A stretch of DNA of 39,726 nucleotides from Apilactobacillus xinyiensis (GCF_019656235.1 NZ_BPLL01000016.1:1-39726); one strand, 5' to 3'. Counted from the stretch's first letter, positions 1-10,181 are shown. Numbers and translations are program-made. The notes: generated from the sequence alone by a model not told the origin.

Positions 1-76
1 ATTGAATATCGAAATCATTCCATGAAATTAAATATTTAATTTAGTAATAATTGTCTAACTTTTTTAAGGCACTTCA
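1..76 (-). mobile_element. Terminus of an IS3/IS150-like insertion sequence (left window edge)
   Basis: Positions 3-76 are the exact reverse complement of 39653-39726. Read on the minus strand the element begins TGAAGTGCC at position 76, followed by a run of A and GTTAGACA. A TG tip and this motif are typical of IS3-family (IS150 group) ends in lactobacilli. The transposase lies outside the window. The family name is recalled from pattern; the terminal repeat itself is seen directly. Confidence 0.65.
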
Positions 77-99
77 TATGTAATTATCTTTTTTTATTT

Positions 100-972
100 T
101 TAACTTAATTTATTTTTATTTTCGATTAAAAAATCAATAAAATATTGGCTAGCCACCGGAATAGTTTGTTTATCACGACAAACGATTGCAACCGGACGGT
201 TAACCTTTGGAATTGTTGGTCGACATATCACATCAAAATTAGTTCTAGTAGACACCAACTCTGACAAAATACTAATACCTAAACCAGCTTCTACCATCGC
301 CATAATCGTATAATCATCTTGAATTCGATATTTTACATTTGGCGGTTCAATTCCTGCTTTTTCAAAGGCAATTAGTGGTTCACTATATCCTCCACCTTCC
401 ACCAAAATAAAAGGATCATCCACTAATTTGGATAATGGAATCGCTTTTAATTTAGCCAACGGATGCTCCTTTGGCAAAACAGCTTGCATTTCAGTATTAT
501 GAATCACTGTTTTATCTAAATCATCCCCATATTCCGCTGTCATTAAACCAAAATCGACTTGACCAGTTTTAATCCATTTTAGCAATGTACCATAGTCACC
601 CTGTTGCAATATAAAATTAATCCCTGGATACTTAGTTTTAAACGCTTTAAATAATTCAGGTAACCAATAGCAACTTACACTTGTAATGGCGCCTAAACGG
701 ACAGTTCCAGTTTTTAATCCGTGAATTGCATGCGCAGTTTCTTGCAAAGATTGATATTGACGAATAGTCTCTTGAATGTGTGGATATAAAGTCATTCCTT
801 GTGGAGTTAATTGCACTCCAGTTCGAGAACGTTTGAGTATTTTCATATCATATTCATTTTCTAGAGCATTAATCATTTGACTTACTGAAGATTGCGTATA
901 ACCTAACTGTTTTGCTGCTTTAGTAAAGCTATTATTATCTAAAATAGCTTGCAGCACCAATAATCTATTAAT
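100..972 (-). CDS. LysR-family transcriptional regulator
   Basis: A LysR-type regulator with an N-terminal winged helix-turn-helix (about residues 1-60, with the typical SFTKAAKQLGYTQSSVSQ segment) followed by a type 2 periplasmic-binding-like effector domain (about 90-285). Its length of about 290 residues is normal for the family. The first conventional start, TTG at 960, would remove the beginning of helix 1 and has no ribosome site. An ATT codon at 972-970 gives the expected start (I/M-NRLLVLQAI) and sits six bases after AGGTGA (979-984), so I place the start there. It is divergent from an amino-acid permease 111 bp away. LysR proteins usually control the divergent neighbour, so it may respond to an amino acid; the effector is unknown. 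Confidence 0.85.
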   Translation of the reverse strand: MNRLLVLQAILDNNSFTKAAKQLGYTQSSVSQMINALENEYDMKILKRSRTGVQLTPQGMTLYPHIQETIRQYQSLQETAHAIHGLKTGTVRLGAITSVSCYWLPELFKAFKTKYPGINFILQQGDYGTLLKWIKTGQVDFGLMTAEYGDDLDKTVIHNTEMQAVLPKEHPLAKLKAIPLSKLVDDPFILVEGGGYSEPLIAFEKAGIEPPNVKYRIQDDYTIMAMVEAGLGISILSELVSTRTNFDVICRPTIPKVNRPVAIVCRDKQTIPVASQYFIDFLIENKNKLS

Positions 973-978
973 GACACA

Positions 979-984
979 TCACCT
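979..984 (-). promoter_or_regulatory. Ribosome binding site that supports an ATT start for the LysR gene
   Basis: AGGTGA on the minus strand lies six bases upstream of ATT (972-970) and 18 bases upstream of the TTG at 960. No ATG, GTG or TTG in frame is better placed, since an in-frame TGA follows immediately upstream. Confidence 0.55.
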
Positions 985-1083
985 TTTCTAATATTAATAA
1001 CACAAATATTAATTTTACTTATCAATAAAGCTATTATATATTATTCACAACCATTAATAAAATTTAAAGGAGTGGATACACAT

Positions 1084-2483
1084 ATGGATATTTTCAAAAA
1101 AAATCCGTTAGCACATACATAAAGGCTGATCAACGATTATCTAAAAGTCTAAAAGCTAGAGACTTAGTTGGTTTAGGTATCGGTGCAGTTATCGGTACTG
1201 GTATCTTTATATTACCTGGACATGAAGCTGCCAGTCATGCTGGACCAGCAGTCGCAATTGCATTTTTATTAGCCGCAATCGTATCTGGAATGGTCGGAAT
1301 GGCATATGCAGAATTTTCATCAGCCATGCCCATTGCTGGGTCAGCATACTCATTCGGTTCGGTTGTATATGGTGAATTAATCGGTTGGATTCTAGGTTGG
1401 TCCTTGATTTTGGAATACTTTTTAGCGGTATCAGCCGAAGCAACTGGTTTTGCTGCTTATTTTAACAACAATATATTAAGCGCATTAGGTATCAATTTGC
1501 CCAAAGCTTTACAAAGTAGTCCTATGGAAGGTGGTGTGATTAACATCACTGCCGTAGCAATCGTATTAATTATTACTGCAATTATTTTACAAGGAACTAA
1601 TCTTTCTAAACGTGTTGAAAATTGGGCAGTTGTAATCAAAGTCGCCATTATTATTATCTTTATCTTAGTGGGTGTATTTTATGTAAAAGCTGATAATTAC
1701 GTTCCTTTCTATCCTAAAGAATTTCACAGTATTCCATTTGGTATGGGTGGAATTTCTACTGCTGCTGCAACTGTGTTCTTTGCATTTATCGGATTCGATG
1801 CATTAGCTGCTAATTCAGCAGAAACCATTAATCCCGGTAAAAACGTAGTACGTGGAATTATCGGAACTGTAATTATTGCTGTCGTTTTATACGTTTCATT
1901 CTCATTAGTTTTAACTGGAATCGTTAACTATAAACAACTTAATGTAGATGACCCAGCTGCATTTGCTTTGGAAATCATTCATCTAACTGCCTGGAATAAA
2001 TTAATAACAGTTGGTGCTTTAATTGGGATTTTCACCGCCATGGTAACTATGTTTATCGGTGGATCTAGATTAGTTTATGCTTTAGGTCGTGATGGCCTGT
2101 TGCCTAAAAGCATGGGTAAGGTCACTTCAAAACATGCCGTTCCTAAAAATGCAATCATCATTGCTGCCATCGTTCAAGCAATTTTTGCAGGATTAGTTCC
2201 GCTAACCCAACTTGCATCATTAATCAATGCGGGCACTTTAATCGCGTTTACGTTCATTTCATTTGGAATTATTAAACTTCGTCATCGTAAAGATATTAAA
2301 AATGATGGTTTTAAAATGCCTCTTTATCCATTTTTACCAATCTTAGCCGGTGTATTTAGCATTTTCTTCATTATTATGTTACCGGACATCACTAAAATTT
2401 CAGTAGGTATTTGGATTATAATTGGCTTTATCGTTTACTTTACTTATGGCGTTCATCATTCTAAACTACAAAATAACAAGTAA
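1084..2483 (+). pseudogene. APC-family amino-acid permease (YfnA/CAT-like) with an N-terminal -1 frameshift
   Basis: ATG at 1084 follows AAAGGAG (1066-1072) and encodes MDIFKK, then runs into a stop after 12 codons. A run of eight A (1096-1103) is one base short. With nine A the reading continues KSVSTYIKADQRLSK through the TM1 signature GAVIGTGIF and joins the long open frame that ends at 2483. The restored protein has 466 residues and about 12 membrane segments, the normal size for this family. Without correction the first in-frame ATG is at 1290, which removes TM1 and half the substrate site. It is a paralogue of the intact gene at 26062. It could be inactive, phase-variable, rescued by slippage on the A run, or a sequencing error. 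Confidence 0.8.
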
Positions 2484-2485
2484 AC

Positions 2486-2517
2486 AAAAAGACTGGATAT
2501 TAAATCCAGTCTTTTTT
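2486..2517. terminator. Bidirectional intrinsic terminator
   Basis: A 13-bp stem (AAAAAGACTGGAT paired with ATCCAGTCTTTTT, 2486-2498 and 2504-2516) with a five-base loop and T/A tails on both sides. It ends the frameshifted permease (+) and glnQ (-), and overlaps the glnQ stop codon. Confidence 0.9.
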
Positions 2518-3250
2518 AAATCATTTTACTCAAAAAGCGTTTTGCATTATAAGTTTGGGGATTTTCAAAGAAATCTTTAGGAGCTTGTTTTTCTTGAATT
2601 TTACCATCATCCATAAACCAAATTTCATCTGAAACACTTTTCGCAAATTCCATTTCATGGGTGACAATAATCATCGTCATGTCTTGTTTAGCTAATTCTT
2701 TCATAACTTCCAAAACTTCACCAACTTTTTCGGGATCTAAAGCCGAAGTCGGTTCATCGAATAATATAACTTCTGGATCCATAGCTAATGCACGGACAAT
2801 CGCAATTCTTTGTGATTGTCCACCAGATAAACTATTGGGATACACATCGCTTTTATTATCTAAACCCACCATTTTCAATAATGAATGCGCCTTTTCTTCA
2901 GCTGCTACTTTACCCATCCCTTTAACTTTAATTGGAGCTAAAGTAATGTTATCCAAAATGGTTTTATTATCAAACAAATTAAAATTTTGAAAAACCATGC
3001 CAATATTGGTTCTTAATTTAATTAATTCTTTAGGCGAACTACTTACCAAATCTTTACCATCTAGCAAAATCTTACCTGAAGTAGGTTCACCTAGCATATT
3101 AATACAACGTAGAAAAGTACTCTTGCCTGCTCCGGAAGGTCCCAATAAAGAAATAACGTTTCCTTTATATACTTCAGCATTTACATCTTTAAAAATAACA
3201 TTATCTTTAAACTGTTTAGTTAAATTTTCAATCTTAATCATTGGTTCCAT
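2516..3250 (-). CDS. glnQ: Polar amino-acid ABC transporter, ATP-binding protein
   Basis: A 244-residue cytoplasmic ATPase that powers the neighbouring fused binding-protein/permease. Walker A GPSGAGKS is at 37-44, Q-loop Gln88, signature LSGGQ at 141-145, Walker B VILFDEP at 161-167 and H-loop His198, all intact. It belongs to the GlnQ/HisP polar amino-acid group. I take ATG at 3250, with GAAGGG about 10 bases upstream; a TTG six codons earlier is in frame but less likely. It overlaps the upstream gene by 17 bp, so the two are translationally coupled and both depend on the triple T-box leader upstream. The substrate cannot be read from the protein; the leader suggests arginine. Confidence 0.92.
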   Translation of the reverse strand: MEPMIKIENLTKQFKDNVIFKDVNAEVYKGNVISLLGPSGAGKSTFLRCINMLGEPTSGKILLDGKDLVSSSPKELIKLRTNIGMVFQNFNLFDNKTILDNITLAPIKVKGMGKVAAEEKAHSLLKMVGLDNKSDVYPNSLSGGQSQRIAIVRALAMDPEVILFDEPTSALDPEKVGEVLEVMKELAKQDMTMIIVTHEMEFAKSVSDEIWFMDDGKIQEKQAPKDFFENPQTYNAKRFLSKMI

Positions 3251-4718
3251 GGCTAATCTTCCCTTCAAAGTATTTCATAATTCTGGAAATAGTAAATGTA
3301 ATTACAAAGTAAATCACCATAATAATTGCGATAGGTGCTACTCCTTGATACGTATCCGCTTGAACTGCTCTCATTTGATACATCAATTCACCTACTCCAA
3401 TTACTGAAGCAATTGAACTGTCTTTAATCAGTGTCACTAATTCATTTCCTAGGGCTGGCCAAATATTCTTAAATGCTTGTGGTAAAACTACGTAACGCAT
3501 CGTTTGCTTTTCAGATAAACCTAATGATAGAGCTGCTTCACTTTGACCTTTAGCAATTGAAGTGATTCCGCCTCTAATGATTTCAGCAACATAGGCTCCG
3601 GAGTTAATAGAAATAGCAATGATTCCAGAAGTTAGTGCTGGAACGTTTACAATAGCACCTAAACCAAAGTAAACGAACATGATTTGCACCATTTGTGGAG
3701 TTCCACGAATAAATTCAATATAACAAACAGCAATTGAATGTAATAACCAGTTCTTACTTAATCTCATTAAAGCAAAGATAATTCCTAATATAATTCCAAA
3801 GAAGATGGATACCACTGAAATTAGCATCGTACTCTTAATTCCGGAAATGAAGAAGTCTTTGTATTGCCACATGGAACTAGCTGTAGATGTTTGTTTGTTG
3901 CTGGACATATGTTTAATAGAATCTGGAATAAATTGATCAACATATAAATTATTAGTAGTTACATTTTTAATTGTTTGATTAGCTTGTTTAACTAATGATG
4001 TTGCTCCTTTAGGAAAAGCAACGTTATTATTGCTATCAGCTGAATGTAATCCCGCACTAATTTTCATAATTCCAGTATTATGTGATACATATGAATCAGC
4101 TACCGCACTATCCATTGCAATGGCCGAGATTTTATTTGATTTCAATGCTAATATTAAGTCATTAACATTTTCCATCCCTTTAACCTTTACATTTTTGTTA
4201 GCTTTTTTAATCAAATCATATTGAACTGAACCTACTTGAGCTCCTGCTGATAATCCTTTCAGATCTTGATATGATTTGATTTTATCTTTATCACTTTTAT
4301 TAATTAATAGTCCTGTACCAGATTGATAATAACTGTTAGTAAAGTCAACACTCTTAGCTCTTTCCGGAGTCTTATTTAACCCTGAAATAACCATATCTAC
4401 TTTATGCGTTTGTAAAGCTACTAATAGTGAGTCAAAACTCATAGACTTTACTTTTAACTTAACTCCCATATCTTGAGCAATTTTTTGACCTAACTCAACA
4501 TCAGCTCCATATATTTGTGAACCATTACTCCCCTTAGATAAAAATTCATATGGGGGATAATCTGGTGAAGTTCCCATTACTAAAGTGCCTTTGGTCTTAA
4601 TATCTTTTAAATAACTATCGGCATTTACATGGTTTACATTTGAAAAAATAGCTAAAAACAATGAAAATAATAAAATAATTGGCCACAAAATAATTTTCTT
4701 AGATACATGATTATTCAT
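3234..4718 (-). CDS. glnP: Fused amino-acid binding protein and ABC permease (GlnH-GlnP type)
   Basis: A 494-residue fusion. A signal/anchor segment (about 8-26, basic before it) leads to a family-3 solute-binding domain (about 35-270, with SPDYPPYEF, and Arg120 in the TPERAKSVDF motif that usually holds the ligand carboxylate). A HisM-type permease domain follows (about 283-490), with an EAA loop near 393-412 that docks GlnQ. Such fusions are usual in Lactobacillales glutamine/polar amino-acid importers. I chose ATG at 4718 because AAAGGA lies 6-14 bases upstream; the same frame is open to a TTG at 4781 without a better ribosome site. Expression is gated by three T-boxes in series. Confidence 0.9.
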   Translation of the reverse strand: MNNHVSKKIILWPIILLFSLFLAIFSNVNHVNADSYLKDIKTKGTLVMGTSPDYPPYEFLSKGSNGSQIYGADVELGQKIAQDMGVKLKVKSMSFDSLLVALQTHKVDMVISGLNKTPERAKSVDFTNSYYQSGTGLLINKSDKDKIKSYQDLKGLSAGAQVGSVQYDLIKKANKNVKVKGMENVNDLILALKSNKISAIAMDSAVADSYVSHNTGIMKISAGLHSADSNNNVAFPKGATSLVKQANQTIKNVTTNNLYVDQFIPDSIKHMSSNKQTSTASSMWQYKDFFISGIKSTMLISVVSIFFGIILGIIFALMRLSKNWLLHSIAVCYIEFIRGTPQMVQIMFVYFGLGAIVNVPALTSGIIAISINSGAYVAEIIRGGITSIAKGQSEAALSLGLSEKQTMRYVVLPQAFKNIWPALGNELVTLIKDSSIASVIGVGELMYQMRAVQADTYQGVAPIAIIMVIYFVITFTISRIMKYFEGKISHGTND

Positions 4719-4845
4719 AACGTTCCATCCTTTACTAATTTGATTTAAAACCTTAAAAAAATAAATACTATCGTTGCTCAATTTCCTTGTATTTGAACAA
4801 GTTAAATATGTTTATGAACATTTAAACTAATACCCTCTTTCAAAT

Positions 4846-5083
4846 AAAAAAGTCCCCTTGGATAAAAATCCAAGAGGACGATTACTCGCGGTGCCACCTC
4901 TGTTCTCAACATTTTCACAAATATTGACTCAGTGAGTTATAAACTCCAGTGATAACGTAACCAACGTTTTTTCTACTCATTTCGAAAAAATACTCACAAG
5001 TACGATTAATCAACTAATCTTAATAACTCTCAGCTAACGTTATTTTCTCTGTTAAGATTTTAAATCAATTAAATTCTTGCTCT
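4846..5083 (-). promoter_or_regulatory. T-box leader A (third of three, next to glnP)
   Basis: On the minus strand this has a stem-I-like domain with distal loop GUUAGCUGAGA, a conserved antiterminator motif AGGTGGCACCGCG (about 4886-4899) and an intrinsic terminator (about 4852-4879, then T run to 4846). The stem I base pairs CAAG with CUUG. The 3' side of the internal loop reads AUCGUA before that stem. By analogy with the brnQ leaders the specifier is CGU (ACG at 5002-5004 on +), an arginine codon followed by a purine. Confidence 0.88.
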
Positions 5084-5102
5084 TAGTTTTAAATTATTTA
5101 AA

Positions 5103-5341
5103 TAAAAAAATCCCCTAGGAATACAATTCCTAGAGGACGATTGCTCGCGGTGCCACCTCTGTTTCCAACATTCTCACAAATATTGGCTCAGTAAGTTTAA
5201 TAACTTATGACGATAATGTGTCAACAATAATCCTAATCAATTCAGATTATAACTCGCAGGTACGATTTAATTTAGTTTATTATTAGCTCTCATCTAACGC
5301 TAAATTTTCTGTAAATAATTAATAAATTAAAATTCCTGTTC
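5103..5341 (-). promoter_or_regulatory. T-box leader B (second of three)
   Basis: Antiterminator motif AGGTGGCACCGCG (about 5145-5158 on -), terminator stem TCCTCTAGGAAT paired with ATTCCTAGGGGA (5111-5137) and T run. Stem I base pairs ACAGG with CCUG(C), and a UUAAUUUA/UAAAUUAA helix sits above the internal loop. The loop again reads AUCGUA; specifier candidate CGU (5262-5264 as ACG on +). Only about 20 bases separate it from leader A, so there is no room for a promoter between them. Confidence 0.88.
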
Positions 5342-5366
5342 AAAGTTGCAATATTTAATTGTAAAT

Positions 5367-5601
5367 AAAAAGTCCCCTTGGATAAAAATCCAAGAGGACG
5401 ATTACTCGTGGTGCCACCTCTGTTCCTAGCATTTTCACAAATGCTAGCTCAGTGAGTTTTAAACTCAAGGTGATAACGTTCACCAACGATTTTTCTACTC
5501 GATTCGAAAAACAACTTACAGGCACGATTTAATTATGATAATGCTTAGTCTCACTACCCTAAACTTTCTGTGAAATATCTAATAATTAAAATTCCTGTTC
5601 A
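5367..5601 (-). promoter_or_regulatory. T-box leader C (first of three)
   Basis: Antiterminator motif AGGTGGCACCACG (about 5405-5419 on -) and a terminator nearly identical to that of leader A (about 5371-5399). Stem I base pairs ACAGG with CCUGU. The loop reads AUCGUG, so the CGU candidate is kept (5524-5526 as ACG on +) while the next base changes A to G, a purine in both cases. This is the promoter-proximal unit. Confidence 0.88.
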
Positions 5602-5623
5602 ATGTCTTTTATGATCGATTTAT

Positions 5624-5652
5624 ATACTATAACGATATACTAAAAAATGCAA
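5624..5652 (-). promoter_or_regulatory. Probable promoter of the triple T-box/glnHP-glnQ transcript
   Basis: On the minus strand TTGCAT (5647-5652), 17-bp spacer, TAGTAT (5624-5629). It lies just before the first T-box, and no comparable element sits between the tandem leaders. Confidence 0.5.
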
Positions 5653-5682
5653 GCTATATTTAAAATTAAATTTAAATTAAAA

Positions 5683-6222
5683 TTATTTGTGTGCAGATGT
5701 CATTATCATAGAGGTCAACAATGCATGTAATAATATAAATCCAACCACATATCCCCAGTATTTCATGAAACTAACTCGCATGGCCGCTGTCCAGCGATAC
5801 ATATAACTACCTCGACCATCAACATGATCAATAACATTAAAACAGATTAGATTATATGCATACATTAATCCCATAAAAGAAAATGCATACACAATCGATA
5901 TAAGCAAACTAACAATATTAAAATGCATAATGGCTAAAATAACATAGAAAAATGATTGACCCACTGAGAACATCAAAAAAGCATTTGGAATCAACATTCC
6001 TCTGCGTGATGGAATCATGGAAAATAATAAATAAATCATTAAAAACATAATAGCTACAAATAACTCATTAATTAGTGTAGCAAAATCTATCCCGGCAAAT
6101 TGCAAAGTAACAAACTTAATTCCTTGTGCATGAAAAGTTAAATAAAAATAATAAACAGTAAACAAGAACCACATGTAAGCAAAGATAGTTCCTTTATACG
6201 ATAAATTTAGTTTTTTCAACAT
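5683..6222 (-). CDS. Membrane protein of unknown function
   Basis: A 179-residue protein with about five hydrophobic segments and a short soluble loop (DHVDGRGSYMYRW) before the last one. I do not recognise the family. ATG at 6222 is eight bases after GGAGG, so it is preferred over the in-frame TTG at 6237. It is a single gene with its own likely promoter (TTGTGT-N17-TAAAAT on the minus strand, in the gap to purB) and is followed by the promoter region of the T-box transcript. The neighbourhood gives no hint of its role. Confidence 0.7.
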   Translation of the reverse strand: MLKKLNLSYKGTIFAYMWFLFTVYYFYLTFHAQGIKFVTLQFAGIDFATLINELFVAIMFLMIYLLFSMIPSRRGMLIPNAFLMFSVGQSFFYVILAIMHFNIVSLLISIVYAFSFMGLMYAYNLICFNVIDHVDGRGSYMYRWTAAMRVSFMKYWGYVVGFILLHALLTSMIMTSAHK

Positions 6223-6278
6223 TACATTATCCTCCAATTATATTTGGTTTAATTTTACATGATTAATCAAATATACAC

Positions 6279-6313
6279 AAAAAAGCTACTAGATAATATC
6301 TAGTAGCTTTTTA
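6279..6313 (-). terminator. Intrinsic terminator after purB
   Basis: AAAAAGCTACTAGAT paired with ATCTAGTAGCTTTTT around a short loop, with T/A runs on both sides. It lies directly downstream of the purB stop. Confidence 0.85.
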
Positions 6314-6324
6314 TTAATAAATAT

Positions 6325-7620
6325 TTATTCTAAACCAACACGTTTAAAAATTTCATCAGCATGACGTAAATGATAATGGTAATCAAAAGCATCATTGATG
6401 TCATCATCAGATAGATGTTCACGAATTTCAGTATTATTTTCAACCAGCGGTCTAAAGGCTTTTCCTTCATCCCATGACTTAGCAGTTAAGGGTTGTACCA
6501 AGTCATAAGCACTTTCTCTAGTCATTCCTGCATCAATCAACTTCAACATAACTCTTTGCGAATAAATCAAGCCATGAGTCATCATCATATTAGATTTCAT
6601 ACGTTCAGGAAATACATCTAAATTACCGATAATATTATTAAAACGATGTAACATATAATCTAACAAAATAGTAGTATCTGGCAAAATAATTCGTTCAGCT
6701 GAGGAATGTGAAATATCTCTTTCATGCCATAGAGGAACGTTTTCATAAGCAGTCATCATATGTCCACGAACTACTCGTGCTAATCCACAAATATTTTCTG
6801 AACCAATCGGATTACGTTTATGTGGCATAGCTGAAGAACCTTTTTGGCCTTTAGCAAAATGTTCTTCTACTTCGTGCACTTCAGAACGTTGTAAGTGACG
6901 AACTTCTGTAGCAAATTCTTCCAAACTAGTAGCAATTAAAGCTAGTGTTGAAACGTAATCCGCATGTAAATCACGCGGTAGAATTTGACTAGTAATTTCT
7001 TGAGCACGAATTCCTAAAACTTCACAAGTATGTTTTTCCACAAAGGGATCAACATTAGCAAACGTTCCAACAGCTCCCGAAATTTTACCAGCTTCCACTC
7101 CCTTAGCAGCAGCTTCAAAACGAGCTTGATTACGTTTCATTTCTGAATACCAACGAGCTAATTTCAAACCAAATGTGGTGGGTTCAGCATGTACACCATG
7201 CGTTCTACCCATCATTACAGTATCTTTATATTTTTTAGCTTGCTTAGCAATTGTTTCAATTAAAGTGTTAATATCTTCTCTTAAAATATCATTAGCTTGT
7301 TTTAAACGATATCCTTGTGCGGTATCAACTACATCCGTACTAGTGACACCAAAATGAATCCATTTTCTTTCTGGACCCAATGACTTAGAAACATCGCGTG
7401 TAAAGGCTACCACATCGTGATGTGTAGTTTTTTCAATTTCAGCAATTTCGTTTTCATCAAAAGTCGCGTTTTGTTTAATTTTTTCAACATCTTCCGCTGG
7501 AATGTGTCCTAGTTCAGACCAAGCTTCATCAATTGCGATTTCCACAGCCAACCAAGAAGCGTATTGATTGTGTTTGGACCAAACAGCACCCATTTTTTCT
7601 CTTGTGTAACGATCTATCAT
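6325..7620 (-). CDS. purB: Adenylosuccinate lyase
   Basis: A 431-residue member of the fumarase/aspartase superfamily. It splits adenylosuccinate to AMP and fumarate and also SAICAR to AICAR in purine synthesis. The superfamily signature GSSAMPHKRNP is at 261-271 (the flexible catalytic-serine loop), and the catalytic-histidine motif GRTHGVHAEP is at 138-147. The length matches Bacillus PurB. ATG at 7620 follows AAAGGG. It is transcribed away from purA across a 241-bp divergent gap, so both AMP-branch steps are adjacent but in separate transcripts. No other de novo purine gene is in the window, so AMP salvage/interconversion is its visible context. Confidence 0.97.
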   Translation of the reverse strand: MIDRYTREKMGAVWSKHNQYASWLAVEIAIDEAWSELGHIPAEDVEKIKQNATFDENEIAEIEKTTHHDVVAFTRDVSKSLGPERKWIHFGVTSTDVVDTAQGYRLKQANDILREDINTLIETIAKQAKKYKDTVMMGRTHGVHAEPTTFGLKLARWYSEMKRNQARFEAAAKGVEAGKISGAVGTFANVDPFVEKHTCEVLGIRAQEITSQILPRDLHADYVSTLALIATSLEEFATEVRHLQRSEVHEVEEHFAKGQKGSSAMPHKRNPIGSENICGLARVVRGHMMTAYENVPLWHERDISHSSAERIILPDTTILLDYMLHRFNNIIGNLDVFPERMKSNMMMTHGLIYSQRVMLKLIDAGMTRESAYDLVQPLTAKSWDEGKAFRPLVENNTEIREHLSDDDINDAFDYHYHLRHADEIFKRVGLE

Positions 7621-7734
7621 AATGTAGACAGCCCTTTCAATTTCATATTAATTACAGCTAAATCTTACCATATAAAGTTCATTTTTTCATTAAAAAAAGC
7701 AAATATTTTTATTTAATATCGTTATTTTTAACTA

Positions 7735-7780
7735 AAAAGCGAACTATTTTAATCTTTTTTAATTAAATTGTTCTTGAAAA
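7735..7780. promoter_or_regulatory. Possible PurBox-like sites in the purB/purA divergent gap
   Basis: AAAAGCGAACTAT (7735-7747) differs by one base from the Firmicute PurR box AWWWCCGAACWWT. A weaker inverted GAAC core lies at 7770-7773. The core spacing is slightly larger than in the Bacillus pair. Suggestive only. Confidence 0.3.
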
Positions 7781-7852
7781 TATTTTATAATCTGCTAAAA
7801 TCGTTAATTGGTGATTAGTTTTAAACAACTTTTCATCAACTTTAAAATTTGA

Positions 7853-9154
<1,302 letters not shown>

Positions 9155-9169
9155 GCGAGGTTATATAAT

Positions 9170-10120
9170 ATGAAAGTATTTGATTATGACGATGTACAAT
9201 TGATTCCAGCTAAGGCTATCATGAAAAGTCGTAGTGAAGCCGACCCTTCGATTAAATTTGGCCCAAGAACTTTCAAGTTACCAGTTGTGCCTGCTAATAT
9301 GCAAACTGTAATTGACGAAAATTTGGCTACTTGGTTGGCATCTAATGGATATTTCTATGTAATGCACCGCTTTCAACCTGAAAAAAGAGCTGAATTTATT
9401 CAAAGTATGCATGATAAGGGTTTATTTGCTTCCATTAGTGTTGGAATTAAAGATAATGAATATGATTTTATAACTGATTTAGCAAAAAACAATAATGTTC
9501 CTGAATATATTACAATTGATGTTGCACATGGTCATTCTGATTACGTTATTAAAATGATTCATTTCATCAAAGAAAATTTACCAGATAGTTTCTTAATTGT
9601 TGGTAATCTAGGAACTCCGGATGCAGTTCGCGAAATTGAAAACGCTGGAGCTGATGCTACTAAAATTGGTATCGGACCTGGTAAGGCTTGTATCACACGT
9701 TACAAAACGGGCTTTGGTACTGGTGGTTGGCAACTTTCTGCTTTGAAATGGTGTATGAAAGCAGCTACTAAGCCAATGATTGCTGATGGTGGAATTCGTA
9801 CAAATGGTGACATTGCAAAATCCATTCGTTTTGGAGCATCAATGGTGATGATTGGTTCAATGTTCGCTGGTCATGAAGAATCTCCAGGTGAAATCGTAGA
9901 AAAAGATGGTAAAAAGTTCAAACAATATTGGGGTTCTGCATCTGCTAAACAAAAAGGTGAGCATCGTAATGTTGAAGGACGTCAATTACTAATCCCTTAC
10001 CGCGGAAGCGTTAGTGATACGCTTAATGAGATGCAAGAAGATTTACAATCATCCATTTCATATGCTGGTGGAACTACACTAGATGCGATTAGAACCGTTA
10101 ACTATGTAATCATGCATTAA
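9170..10120 (+). CDS. guaC: GMP reductase
   Basis: A 316-residue TIM-barrel enzyme of the IMPDH/GMPR family that converts GMP to IMP with NADPH. The active-site loop [11 protein letters not shown] carries the catalytic cysteine Cys174, and DGGIRTNGD and GSMFAGHEE bind phosphate. There is no CBS module, and the short GuaC2 form with the sequence [11 protein letters not shown] separates it from IMP dehydrogenase. The C-terminus ends at NYVIMH, about ten residues shorter than many homologues. It is co-transcribed with purA and would return guanine nucleotides to IMP for PurA and PurB. Confidence 0.95.
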   Translation: MKVFDYDDVQLIPAKAIMKSRSEADPSIKFGPRTFKLPVVPANMQTVIDENLATWLASNGYFYVMHRFQPEKRAEFIQSMHDKGLFASISVGIKDNEYDFITDLAKNNNVPEYITIDVAHGHSDYVIKMIHFIKENLPDSFLIVGNLGTPDAVREIENAGADATKIGIGPGKACITRYKTGFGTGGWQLSALKWCMKAATKPMIADGGIRTNGDIAKSIRFGASMVMIGSMFAGHEESPGEIVEKDGKKFKQYWGSASAKQKGEHRNVEGRQLLIPYRGSVSDTLNEMQEDLQSSISYAGGTTLDAIRTVNYVIMH

Positions 10121-10127
10121 TATAATA

Positions 10128-10163
10128 CAAAAAAGCAGTTCGATTTAAATCGAACTGCTTTTT
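10128..10163. terminator. Bidirectional terminator between guaC and apf1
   Basis: A near-perfect palindrome, AAAAGCAGTTCGATTT paired with AAATCGAACTGCTTTT, with A/T tails on both sides, between convergent genes. Confidence 0.92.
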
Positions 10164-10181
10164 ATTTATAATGTTTTAATT

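Noticed and set aside
1207-1648. Long open frames on the minus strand opposite the first permease
   Set aside because: They are shadows of a conserved permease frame, have no ribosome site and resemble no protein.
2661-3407. Open frames on the plus strand across glnQ and glnP
   Set aside because: Antisense to intact ABC genes with all motifs; no start signals.
4846-5601. CRISPR-like or transposon repeat array
   Set aside because: The three about 250-bp repeats contain T-box antiterminator motifs and terminators, which explains them fully; there are no short regular spacers.
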